Positions 7,197 through 13,419 of a stretch of 28,930 nt of DNA are shown one piece after another (position 1 is the stretch's first letter; each line of letters opens with the position of its first letter). The notes under the pieces are model-generated. The model did no database searches, was not told where the DNA came from, and was given only the letters and a program-made list of their open reading frames with translations. A program made the translations under genes and the position numbers. Source of the stretch: an uncultured Clostridia bacterium (lineage in GTDB: Bacteria; Bacillota; Clostridia; UMGS1810); NCBI GenBank assembly GCA_905210855.1, contig CAJLYL010000014.1:1-28930 (forward strand), given 5' to 3'.

Positions 7197-8201
7197 ATGA
7201 GCTTAATGATACCCGAAAACTACAAAAGCGACCTCACCATAAGACAAACCGAGGTTGCCATAAAAAAGGTTAAGGATTTTTTTGAAAGGGATTTTTCCAT
7301 TCAGCTGAACCTGACCCGAGTTTCCGCACCCCTGTTTGTAGACAAGGCGTCCGGAATAAACGATTTGCTCAACGGCGTTGAGCGCCCCGTCGGCTTTGAC
7401 ATAAAAAATGTGTCCGGCGACTATGAGATAGTGCAATCCCTTGCTAAATGGAAGCGTATGGCACTCAAGCGTTACGGATTCGGACACAACGAGGGCCTCT
7501 ACACCGATATGAATGCAATCCGCCGTGACGAGGAGCTCGACAATCTCCACTCGGTATTTGTTGACCAGTGGGATTGGGAGAAGATTATCACCAAAGAGGA
7601 GCGCAATGTTGAAACCCTCGAAAAAACCGTGAGGAGCATATATAATTCGCTCAAGCATACCGAGTGCTTCATTGCGCAGGATTATTCCTTTGCAAACGTG
7701 TTTATGCCGGACGACATCACCTTTGTCACCACCCAGGAGCTTGAGGACAGATATCCCGACCTCTCGCCTAAGGACAGAGAGTACGCCATAGCCAAAGAGC
7801 ACGGCGCGGTGTTCATCATGCAGATAGGCGGTGCGCTTAAATCGGGCGATATTCACGACGGCAGGGCGCCGGATTATGATGACTGGTCGCTCAACGGCGA
7901 CATCATAGTGTATTACCCCGTGCTCGACATTGCTCTGGAGCTTTCGTCCATGGGCATCAGGGTTGACGAGGACGCTCTTCGCCGTCAGCTCAAAATTCGC
8001 GGCTGTGAGGAACATGCCGAGCTGCCGTTCCAAAAGGCGCTGTTAAACGGTGAGCTGCCTTACACAATCGGCGGCGGCATAGGTCAGTCCAGAATGTGTA
8101 TGTTCTTCCTGCACAAGGCTCATGTGGGCGAGGTTCAATCGTCTGTTTGGCCGCAGGATATGATAGATACCTGCGATAAACACGGAATACATTTGTTGTA
8201 G
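7197..8201 (+). CDS. asnA: Aspartate-ammonia ligase (asparagine synthetase A)
   Basis: 334 residues, the usual AsnA length. It makes asparagine from aspartate, ammonia and ATP in the cytoplasm. The fold is related to class II aminoacyl-tRNA synthetases. Conserved blocks are SLAKWKRMALKRYGF (81-95), EGLYTDMNAIRRDE (99-112), LHSVFVDQWDWE (117-128), RAPDYDDWS, LSSMGIRVD and, near the end, TIGGGIGQSR, the ATP-binding motif 3 region. The start was set at ATG 7197 because AAAGGA lies 8 nt upstream; in-frame ATGs at 7164-7188 lack a site. No T-box leader is visible upstream. It is monocistronic and flanked on both sides by palindromic repeats. Confidence 0.95.
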   Translation: MSLMIPENYKSDLTIRQTEVAIKKVKDFFERDFSIQLNLTRVSAPLFVDKASGINDLLNGVERPVGFDIKNVSGDYEIVQSLAKWKRMALKRYGFGHNEGLYTDMNAIRRDEELDNLHSVFVDQWDWEKIITKEERNVETLEKTVRSIYNSLKHTECFIAQDYSFANVFMPDDITFVTTQELEDRYPDLSPKDREYAIAKEHGAVFIMQIGGALKSGDIHDGRAPDYDDWSLNGDIIVYYPVLDIALELSSMGIRVDEDALRRQLKIRGCEEHAELPFQKALLNGELPYTIGGGIGQSRMCMFFLHKAHVGEVQSSVWPQDMIDTCDKHGIHLL

Positions 8202-8212
8202 GCATACGGGGT

Positions 8213-8414
8213 GATATATTATATTTTCGGGAATTTGCCGAAGATTGTGTACGAGCGTGCTGCAAAGTTTATGCAAAGGAGGTGTATGTATTTTTTATTC
8301 TCAGACGACGAGTTCAGCGCTGCTGCACTGCTGCCCGAGTCGGCAAGAATAAAAAGTACATACACCGACGGCAGAAAGGTTGGAGCGTTGTGTGTGCAGA
8401 AAATATAATATATT
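8213..8414. repeat. Palindromic MITE-like element, copy B
   Basis: About 200 bp beginning 12 nt after the asnA stop. The ends TATATTATATTTTC (8215-8228) and its exact reverse complement (8399-8412) form terminal inverted repeats. The internal 86-bp palindrome (8281-8366) has perfect 10-bp outer arms (GGTGTATGTA/TACATACACC), then TTTTTTATTC, and the centre GAGTTCAGCGC...CTGCACTGCTG shared with copy A. The spacers between the ends and the core (52 and 32 bp) are close to those of copy A (47 and 27 bp) and share short blocks such as GAGCGT and GACGGCA. This supports a common ancestor rather than chance folding. Confidence 0.75.
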
Positions 8415-8416
8415 AT
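8388..8416 (+). promoter_or_regulatory. Possible promoter inside the right end of element B, upstream of a MATE gene
   Basis: TTGTGT (8388-8393) and TATTAT (8411-8416) are separated by 17 bp. The -10-like hexamer overlaps the terminal repeat of element B. The -35 match is weak, so this is a tentative call; no better promoter for the gene at 8500 was seen. Confidence 0.25.
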
Positions 8417-8447
8417 ATCGCCCTTGAGAATTTTATTGCCAAAAGCC

Positions 8448-8471
8448 GACCGGGGAGGAAACCCCTCGGTC
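8448..8471 (+). other. GC-rich hairpin in the leader of the first MATE gene
   Basis: GACCGGGG (8448-8455) pairs with CCCCTCGGTC (8462-8471) with a single bulged T and a short A-rich loop containing GGAGG. No T-run follows, so it is not a terminator. It may act in the leader of the MATE mRNA 29 nt before the start codon; the function is unknown. Confidence 0.35.
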
Positions 8472-8499
8472 AACCGATTTCAAATTGAGGTAATTTATT

Positions 8500-9858
8500 A
8501 TGCTAAAAAGAAATCATGAACTTGATATCACGGGCGGCAACATAGCCACGGGTGTGCTTGCGTTTGCCCTGCCTGTGATTGTGACAAATGTGCTTCAGAT
8601 GTTCTATAACGCGGCGGACATGATAGTCGTCGGCAGGTTCTGCGGCGACGCGTCTCTTGCCGCCGTTGGGGCAACGGGCGCGGTGACAAATCTGGTCATA
8701 AACCTTTTCATGGGCTTTGGCGCAGGCGTGAGCGCGCTTGTGTCGCGCTACATCGGCGCACGTGACAGAGAAAGGACGCACGACGCCGTGCACACCTCTG
8801 TTGCGCTTGCCTTAGCCTGCGGAGTGGTGCTTGCGGTTTTCGGGGTGGTGTTCAGCCGCTCCATGCTCCGCGCAATGAGCACCCCCGACAATGTCATAGA
8901 CTATGCCACACTGTATATGCAGATAGTGTTTGTCGGCACTCCGGCAAACCTCGTGTACAACTTCGGCGCGGCAATTCTGCGCTCTATGGGCGATACCAAA
9001 CGGCCGCTGTACTTTCTGACATCGGCAGGCATAGTAAATGTTTTGCTGAACCTGTTCTTTGTCATAGTGTTCAATATGAATGTTGCCGGTGTTGCGCTTG
9101 CCACAATCATCAGCCAGTATATATCCGCTGCGCTGGTTATCGTGACCCTGCTGCGGTCAAATTCCGAGTGCAGGCTCATCGTACGCGATGTGCGCTTTCA
9201 CATAAACGAACTCAAGCTGATTATTGCAATCGGATTGCCGGCAGGGCTGCAGACCTGTATGTATTCGGCGTCGAATGTACTTATTCAGAGCAGCGTAAAC
9301 TCCTTCGGCAGCAAGGCTATGTCGGGATTTTCGGCAGGGTCGAATATATTCAATTTTGCCAACGCGGCGATGGACGCATTCACGGCGACCGCCATAGTGT
9401 ACGTCGCGCAGAATTTCGGCGCGCGCAATTTTGAGCGGATACGCACCTCGGCAAACATCTGCTTTGCCTACACTTTTATCATGGGCACAGTTATGGGATT
9501 TGTTATTGTGCATTTCGGGCCGGCACTCATCGGCATATATGCTCCGGACAACGCCGAGGTTGCGGCGCTCGGCATGAAGTACATGATAATGTTTAAGTAT
9601 ATCACCGGTTTCGGCGGTGCAAACGGTGTTGCCACATCGGGACTGCGCGGCATGGGCCGCTCGTTTGTGCCTATGGCGGTGTCTATCGGCGGCATATGCG
9701 TTTTCCGTGTGATATGGATAATGACCGCCTTTGCAAAGTGGCACACGCTTGAGATGATTTATGTGTCATACCCGATATCGTGGGTGATAACGGCGCTTGT
9801 AAATATCGTTTTGTTCTACGGCGTGTGGAACAAGCTCAGAAAAGCTCCTCTGGAATGA
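8500..9858 (+). CDS. MATE family efflux transporter
   Basis: 452 residues with about 12 predicted helices in two six-helix halves. The N-terminal half has the family pattern FALPVIVTNVLQMFYNAADMIVVGRF and, further on, FMGFGAGVSALVSRYIGA; the second half repeats it with GLPAGLQTCMYSASNVLIQSSV. MATE proteins export drugs or metabolites by Na+ or H+ antiport across the cytoplasmic membrane; the substrate cannot be inferred. GAGG lies about 11 nt before the ATG. The gene stands alone between element B and the perR promoter. A second, diverged MATE gene lies at 13420, so this is not a recent tandem duplication. Confidence 0.9.
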   Translation: MLKRNHELDITGGNIATGVLAFALPVIVTNVLQMFYNAADMIVVGRFCGDASLAAVGATGAVTNLVINLFMGFGAGVSALVSRYIGARDRERTHDAVHTSVALALACGVVLAVFGVVFSRSMLRAMSTPDNVIDYATLYMQIVFVGTPANLVYNFGAAILRSMGDTKRPLYFLTSAGIVNVLLNLFFVIVFNMNVAGVALATIISQYISAALVIVTLLRSNSECRLIVRDVRFHINELKLIIAIGLPAGLQTCMYSASNVLIQSSVNSFGSKAMSGFSAGSNIFNFANAAMDAFTATAIVYVAQNFGARNFERIRTSANICFAYTFIMGTVMGFVIVHFGPALIGIYAPDNAEVAALGMKYMIMFKYITGFGGANGVATSGLRGMGRSFVPMAVSIGGICVFRVIWIMTAFAKWHTLEMIYVSYPISWVITALVNIVLFYGVWNKLRKAPLE

Positions 9859-9906
9859 GAAGCTTTCTTTCGTTGCGAAAAAAATTAAAATTTTTTCAAA
9901 AAACAC

Positions 9907-9935
9907 TTGACAAATTACAAAAGTGTTGTTATAAT
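9907..9935 (+). promoter_or_regulatory. Consensus promoter of the perR-rubrerythrin operon
   Basis: Exact consensus hexamers TTGACA (9907-9912) and TATAAT (9930-9935) with a 17-bp spacer, preceded by an A/T-rich stretch that may act as an UP element. Confidence 0.88.
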
Positions 9936-9939
9936 AACT

Positions 9940-9954
9940 TTGTAATCATTACAA
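9940..9954 (+). promoter_or_regulatory. Per-box-like operator (7-1-7 palindrome)
   Basis: TTGTAATcATTACAA is a perfect 7-1-7 inverted repeat and differs from the known Bacillus PerR box (TTATAATNATTATAA) only at one symmetric pair. It lies right after the -10 hexamer, covering the expected transcription start, so bound repressor would block the promoter. An extra half-site ATTACAA occurs at 9914-9920 inside the spacer. Confidence 0.75.
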
Positions 9955-9981
9955 AACCATAATGAATGTGAGGCGATGCCG

Positions 9982-10380
9982 ATGACATCATCAGAAATAC
10001 TTGCCAAGGGTAATATCAAGCCTTCCTTAATCCGAGTGATGATTTTTGATTATCTCAGGGAGCATCGGACTCATCCGACGGTCGATGATATTTACAGCGA
10101 CTTGCACCCCAAGATTCCGACGCTGTCGAAAACCACTGTGTACAACACAGTGAAGCTTCTGGCGGACGCCGGCATCATCAAGACCGTCACCATTGAGGAC
10201 AGCCGGCTGCGCTACGACGCCTGCACCGATACCCACGGTCACTTTTTGTGTACTCTCTGCGGCAAGGTGTACGACTTTGACACCGGCGAGTTCGCTGTTG
10301 ACGGGCTTGACGGATTTGATGTGCAGACCAAGGATGTATATTGTACCGGAGTCTGCAAAAACTGTGTTTTCAAAAAATAA
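9982..10380 (+). CDS. perR: PerR-type Fur-family peroxide-sensing repressor
   Basis: 132 residues from ATG 9982, preferred because GTGAGG ends 8 nt upstream; ATG 9976 would be only 2 nt from it. Winged-helix DNA-binding domain at about 1-75 (TLSKTTVYNTVKLLADAGI is the recognition region), then the dimerization domain. Candidate ligands match Bacillus subtilis PerR with a constant offset of six: His31, Asp79, His85, His87, Asp98 correspond to H37, D85, H91, H93, D104, the Fe/Mn site whose histidines are oxidized by peroxide. Structural zinc cysteines are CxxC at 90/93 and 125/128. Asp at position 79 favours PerR over Fur. The gene leads an operon of peroxide-detoxifying enzymes and has a Per-box over its own start, so it is probably autoregulated. 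Confidence 0.92.
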   Translation: MTSSEILAKGNIKPSLIRVMIFDYLREHRTHPTVDDIYSDLHPKIPTLSKTTVYNTVKLLADAGIIKTVTIEDSRLRYDACTDTHGHFLCTLCGKVYDFDTGEFAVDGLDGFDVQTKDVYCTGVCKNCVFKK

Positions 10381-10413
10381 AATTTATAAAAAAGAAAAAG
10401 GAGAAAAAAGATT

Positions 10414-10965
10414 ATGAAAAAGTTTGTTTGTCCTGTTTGCGGTTATGTTCACGAGGGAGACGTACCTCCGGAGAAATGTCCCCAGTGCGGAGTTCCGGGT
10501 TCAAAGTTCACCGTTATGGAGGAGGGCGCTCTCAGCTTTGCCTGTGAGCACGTAATCGGAATCGGCGCTAAGGATAAGGTAGAACCCGACGTATACGACG
10601 GTCTCAAGGCGAACTTTGAGGGAGAGTGCACCGAGGTGGGTATGTATATCGCAATGAGCCGCCAGGCTATCCGCGAGGGTTATCCCGAGGTGGGCGAATT
10701 TTATATGAGAGCCGCTCTTGAGGAGGCGGAGCACGCTGCAAAATTTGCGGAGCTTCTCGGCGAGGTTGTGACCGATTCCACAAAGAAAAACCTTCAGCTG
10801 CGCGCAGAGGCGGAGTGTGGAGCAACCGCCGGAAAACTGGAGCTTGCAAAGAGAGCAAAGGAGCTTGGCTACGACGCTTTGCACGACACAATCCATGAAA
10901 TGGCAAAAGATGAGGCTCGGCACGGCAAGGGCTTTGAGGGTATGCTCAAGAGATACTTCGGCTGA
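10414..10965 (+). CDS. Reverse rubrerythrin (N-terminal rubredoxin domain)
   Basis: 183 residues. A rubredoxin-like Cys4 iron domain comes first (CPVCG at 6-10 and CPQCG at 22-26), followed by a ferritin-like four-helix diiron domain with candidate ligands in EGECTEVGMY (69-78), EEAEHAAKF (103-111), RAEAECG (130-136) and DEARHG (166-171). This order is the reverse of classical rubrerythrin, as in the oxygen- and peroxide-induced RevRbr of Clostridium. The family reduces H2O2 (and indirectly O2) to water in the cytoplasm using reduced rubredoxin or NADH-linked donors. It lies 33 nt after perR with no terminator between, so it is likely in the PerR operon. GGAG lies about 10 nt before the ATG. 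Confidence 0.92.
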   Translation: MKKFVCPVCGYVHEGDVPPEKCPQCGVPGSKFTVMEEGALSFACEHVIGIGAKDKVEPDVYDGLKANFEGECTEVGMYIAMSRQAIREGYPEVGEFYMRAALEEAEHAAKFAELLGEVVTDSTKKNLQLRAEAECGATAGKLELAKRAKELGYDALHDTIHEMAKDEARHGKGFEGMLKRYFG

Positions 10966-10989
10966 TCTGCGGCAAGGGAGGAAGACAAA

Positions 10990-11529
10990 ATGGCAAATAA
11001 ATATGCAGGAACAAAAACAGAGAAAAATCTTGAAGCTGCGTTTGCCGGCGAATCGCAGGCGCGCAACAAATACACGTATTTTGCAAGCAAGGCAAAAAAA
11101 GAGGGATATGAGCAGATTGCCGCTCTGTTCCTCAAGACGGCGGGCAATGAAAAGGAACACGCAAAAATGTGGTTCAAGGAGCTTTGCGGCATAGGCGACA
11201 CCGCGGAGAATCTCGCTGCGGCGGCAGAGGGAGAGAACTACGAATGGACGGATATGTATGAGGAGTTTGCAAAGACTGCCGAGGAGGAAGGCTTTGCGGA
11301 GCTTGCGGCAAAATTCCGTCTGGTTGCGGCAATCGAAAAGCACCACGAGGAGAGATACCGCGCGCTTTTGAAAAACGTTGAAACCGCAAAAGTGTTTGAA
11401 AAGAGCGAAGTCAAGGTATGGGAATGCCGCAACTGCGGACACATAGTTGTCGGCACAAAGGCGCCCGATGTATGCCCGACCTGCGCTCATCCGCAGAGCT
11501 ATTTTGAAGTACACGCGGAGAACTACTGA
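10990..11529 (+). CDS. rbr: Rubrerythrin (classical domain order)
   Basis: 179 residues: ferritin-like diiron domain first (FAGESQARNKY at about 18-28, NEKEHAKMW 53-61, ENYEWTDMYEEFAK 82-95, IEKHHEERY 115-123) and a rubredoxin domain last (CRNCG 146-150, CPTCA 162-166). It is a cytoplasmic peroxidase of anaerobes. It sits 24 nt after the reverse rubrerythrin and 26 nt before the rubredoxin that could supply electrons. GGGAGG lies about 8 nt before the ATG. Presence of both domain orders in one operon suggests division of labour between two peroxidases; this is inference. Confidence 0.94.
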   Translation: MANKYAGTKTEKNLEAAFAGESQARNKYTYFASKAKKEGYEQIAALFLKTAGNEKEHAKMWFKELCGIGDTAENLAAAAEGENYEWTDMYEEFAKTAEEEGFAELAAKFRLVAAIEKHHEERYRALLKNVETAKVFEKSEVKVWECRNCGHIVVGTKAPDVCPTCAHPQSYFEVHAENY

Positions 11530-11555
11530 TTTTATAAAAAATGGAGGTAACGGAC

Positions 11556-11711
11556 ATGAAAAAGTATGTTTGTCCCTGCGGTTATGTATATGACCCCGAG
11601 ACGGGCGATCCCGATAACGGCATTGCACCCGGCACGGCATGGGAGGATGTGCCCGAGGATTGGGTTTGCCCAACCTGCGGTCTCGGCAAGGATATGTTTG
11701 AAGAAGAATAG
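11556..11711 (+). CDS. Rubredoxin with a shortened N-terminal metal knuckle
   Basis: 51-residue electron-transfer iron protein. It matches rubredoxin throughout: YDPETGDPDNGIAPGTAWED and DWVCPTCGLGKDMFE. The second knuckle is normal (Cys38, Cys41), but the first reads V-C-P-C-G-Y (Cys6, Cys8), one residue shorter than the usual CxxCG. The codons are tgt ccc tgc ggt, so the loss is in frame and not a frameshift. All four cysteines needed for one Fe are still present. GGAGG lies about 8 nt upstream of the ATG. As last gene of the perR operon it is the probable electron donor for the two rubrerythrins. Confidence 0.9.
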   Translation: MKKYVCPCGYVYDPETGDPDNGIAPGTAWEDVPEDWVCPTCGLGKDMFEEE

Positions 11712-11720
11712 AAATTTGCA

Positions 11721-11760
11721 AAAACACGCACACGCCGCTTTCGCGGACGGTGCGTGTTTT
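11721..11760. terminator. Bidirectional terminator between the perR operon and the convergent small-gene pair
   Basis: AAAACACGCAC (11721-11731) pairs perfectly with 11750-11760, with further CCGC/GCGG pairing inside. It is flanked by TTTT on the plus side and by a T-run on the minus side (AAAAA at 11720-11724), so it can serve both converging transcripts. Confidence 0.85.
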
Positions 11761-11803
11761 GTCACAATCGACAGGTATTTATTTTGCGGCGTTGTTTTCG
11801 GCA

Positions 11804-12025
11804 TTATTCATGTTTGTAATCCGCGCCGTCTTTTTCGTGCTCCGCATAATATTTATCTGTAAGCTTTTTTGCGAATGCGCAGTATTTATAGTCAAATGTA
11901 CAGCAGTTATTCATCATCCAGGTTTTTTTATCGCTGTATGTAGGAAAACGCAGCTGCTTAAACTCGCACCCGAGTGTGGTTTTTTTCTCGTACAGAAAAA
12001 ATGGGCATATCACATATAAAGGCAT
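11804..12025 (-). CDS. Small Cys-rich protein of phage/mobile-accessory type
   Basis: 73 residues, start MPLYVICPFF. AGGAG lies 7 nt before this ATG (complement of 12023-12025), while upstream ATGs lack a site. Five cysteines (7, 20, 41, 42, 49) are spaced in a way resembling short Clostridia prophage proteins I recall with the pattern CPFF...C.......F.....KK.W....C..FDYK.C..AK.L...Y; this recollection was not checked by search. A zinc- or metal-binding role is likely but unproven. It begins 11 nt after the stop of the zinc-ribbon gene at 12036-12377, so the two form one transcription unit. Confidence 0.7.
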   Translation of the reverse strand: MPLYVICPFFLYEKKTTLGCEFKQLRFPTYSDKKTWMMNNCCTFDYKYCAFAKKLTDKYYAEHEKDGADYKHE

Positions 12026-12035
12026 GAGTTGTCTC

Positions 12036-12377
12036 CTAAAGATTGTACTTTTGCACATAAGCGCCGTATGTCATGCCTGCCTCTTTTGCGAGCGCGGCAA
12101 CCTGGGCGAGTGTGTATTTTGGCTTTTTCGGCGTCTTTTTCTTTGGCTTTGGCAGCGTTGTTCTGCCATTTGCGAACATTCTGCATTCGGTTGAGCAATA
12201 TGTTTTCCGTCTCGGTGACATAAATATATTTTCGCACCACGCGCATTTGCATTTTCGCATTGATTCGTGCTTGACCGCCTTTTTGCTGCACCATTTTGAA
12301 CAATATTTTTTGGCGTTGGCTGTCGATTCAAATTCTTTTCCGCATATAGGACATATTTTTTTCGTTTTCATTTGCAA
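12036..12377 (-). CDS. Small protein with two Cys4 zinc-finger-like modules
   Basis: 113 residues. Two similar modules are seen: CPICGKEF ... KKYCSKWCSKK (about 9-33) and CAWCENIF ... KTYCSTECRMF (about 45-68), each a CxxC-n-CxxxC knuckle. A basic Lys/Pro linker follows (about 75-87), then a helical tail LAQVAALAKEAGMTYGAYVQ, which resembles the short C-terminal motif of many phage and integrative-element proteins. The role is unknown; nucleic-acid binding is plausible from the fingers and basic linker. AGGGG lies about 8 nt before the ATG. A predicted promoter lies at 12578-12606, leaving a leader of about 190 nt. Confidence 0.75.
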   Translation of the reverse strand: MQMKTKKICPICGKEFESTANAKKYCSKWCSKKAVKHESMRKCKCAWCENIFMSPRRKTYCSTECRMFANGRTTLPKPKKKTPKKPKYTLAQVAALAKEAGMTYGAYVQKYNL

Positions 12378-12571
12378 TTACCCCTTTGTCGTTAAAACTT
12401 AGATTGGGTTTGCTGTTTTCTGGCTAAAGAAACCCCAAGAAAAAGCCGCAGCTTTTTTGTCCGCAGAATAAAGCCGTACACATACGGGAAATCAATAAAT
12501 TATATTAATCCAAAATAGTCTATGGTTTTCCACAGTAGATTAAAAAACTGCAAAAAAAGGTATTATTCGAT
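12378..12571 (-). promoter_or_regulatory. Long structured 5' leader of the small zinc-protein pair
   Basis: Between the predicted minus-strand start (about 12571) and the ATG at 12377 there is no gene. The leader contains several small hairpins: TAATC...CTGTGG-AAAA-CCATAG...GATTA (about 12504-12542), CCGTA-TGTG-TACGG (about 12475-12490) and AAAAAGC-CGCA-GCTTTTT (about 12443-12460), the last followed on the minus strand by a T-rich run like a weak attenuator. It matches no riboswitch class I recognise. Confidence 0.4.
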
Positions 12572-12577
12572 ATCGAC

Positions 12578-12606
12578 AATATAATTATTACACAAAAAAG
12601 TGTCAA
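12578..12606 (-). promoter_or_regulatory. Predicted promoter of the small zinc-protein pair
   Basis: On the minus strand TTGACA (12601-12606) and TATATT (12578-12583) are separated by 17 bp. It is divergent from the XRE-gene promoter at 12645-12673, about 40 bp away. Confidence 0.65.
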
Positions 12607-12644
12607 AATCAACACAAATTTTAAAAAAATTAAAAATTTCATAA

Positions 12645-12673
12645 TTGCTTTTTCGACACATATATGTTATAAT
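12645..12673 (+). promoter_or_regulatory. Predicted promoter of the XRE/LexA-like regulator gene
   Basis: TTGCTT (12645-12650) and TATAAT (12668-12673) with a 17-bp spacer. An A/T palindrome-like stretch (AAATTTTAA...TTAAAAATTT, about 12616-12639) lies between the two divergent promoters and could be an operator. Confidence 0.6.
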
Positions 12674-12713
12674 ATCTTGAATAACCGTAAAATATGCGGA
12701 AAGGGGTAATTTA

Positions 12714-13313
12714 ATGTCGTATTTTGGGAAAAAAATTAAATTACTGAGAAAAAAAAATGGATTGAGTCAGGAAGAATTGGCGTGTGCACTGAGAGAGAAT
12801 TATCATCTCGGAACCGACCGCACCATGATAAGCAAATGGGAAACGAATTTCCAAAAACCCAGCGTTGAAACCCTGGCGGACATTGCCGATTTTTTCGGTG
12901 TGTCGATAGACAGCATTGTCAGGCAGAACTCTGCGGCGGAGGATGGAAGATTGCTTAGGGAATATGCTGCCGGAGAGGATTTTTGCCAAAAGAGCTTTAC
13001 CGGCTATTCTCATGCGCCCGAGGGCATTGCGGCGGATTTTTGCGTTACGGTGTGCGATGACACCCTGTCATCGCAGGGGTTTGTGTGCGGCGACAAAATC
13101 TACGGTGTTGTGCAGAAGAAATTGAATGACGGTGACAGAGCCGTGCTCAGTGTGCACGGAAAAATTGAAATCCGCACCGTTTACATGGAAAAAGGAACGA
13201 TGGTTTTTGTCGGTGCGGATTCGGCTTGCCGCCCCATCACCGTGAAGAGGGGGTCGTCCGATGTTGTTGTCATCGGACGACCGACTTTGCTGCAACGTGA
13301 GTTTTCGGTTTGA
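12714..13313 (+). CDS. XRE-family regulator with LexA/S24-like C-terminal domain lacking the catalytic pair
   Basis: 199 residues. The N-terminal HTH_XRE domain covers about 1-67 (IKLLRKKNGLSQEELA, MISKWETNFQKPSVETLADIADFF). The C-terminal half has the beta-rich plan of the LexA/S24 peptidase domain: FCVTVCDDTL where GDSM is expected, GFVCGDKIYGVVQ for the dGD.v.v strand, LNDGDRAVLSV for nGDivva, and final SSDVVVIGRP for i.vlG.v. The nucleophile serine position reads Thr (DDTL) and the general-base lysine region reads EIRTVY, so self-cleavage looks lost. It may therefore respond to a ligand or partner instead. The gene is divergent from the small zinc-protein pair and directly upstream of a MATE transporter; either may be its target. 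Confidence 0.8.
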   Translation: MSYFGKKIKLLRKKNGLSQEELACALRENYHLGTDRTMISKWETNFQKPSVETLADIADFFGVSIDSIVRQNSAAEDGRLLREYAAGEDFCQKSFTGYSHAPEGIAADFCVTVCDDTLSSQGFVCGDKIYGVVQKKLNDGDRAVLSVHGKIEIRTVYMEKGTMVFVGADSACRPITVKRGSSDVVVIGRPTLLQREFSV

Positions 13314-13338
13314 CAAATGCGGCGGTTTTGTGTATAAT
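13310..13338 (+). promoter_or_regulatory. Consensus promoter of the second MATE gene, overlapping the XRE stop codon
   Basis: Exact TTGACA (13310-13315) and TATAAT (13333-13338), 17-bp spacer. The -35 box contains the TGA stop (13311-13313) of the preceding regulator gene, so the MATE gene has its own strong promoter. Confidence 0.85.
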
Positions 13339-13419
13339 TAAAAGGTCGGCCGTGCCGACAAATTTTTTGCCGCCGTCTGTTTGGGCGGTGCGCATGAATT
13401 ACGCAGAAAGGAAAAAAAT

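Noticed and set aside
8448..8471. Intrinsic terminator before the first MATE gene
   Set aside because: The stem is real but no T-run follows, and the start codon is only 29 nt downstream.
9878..9899. Terminator after the first MATE gene
   Set aside because: The palindrome is purely A/T and lies in the upstream region of the strong perR promoter; it is more likely an UP-like A/T tract.
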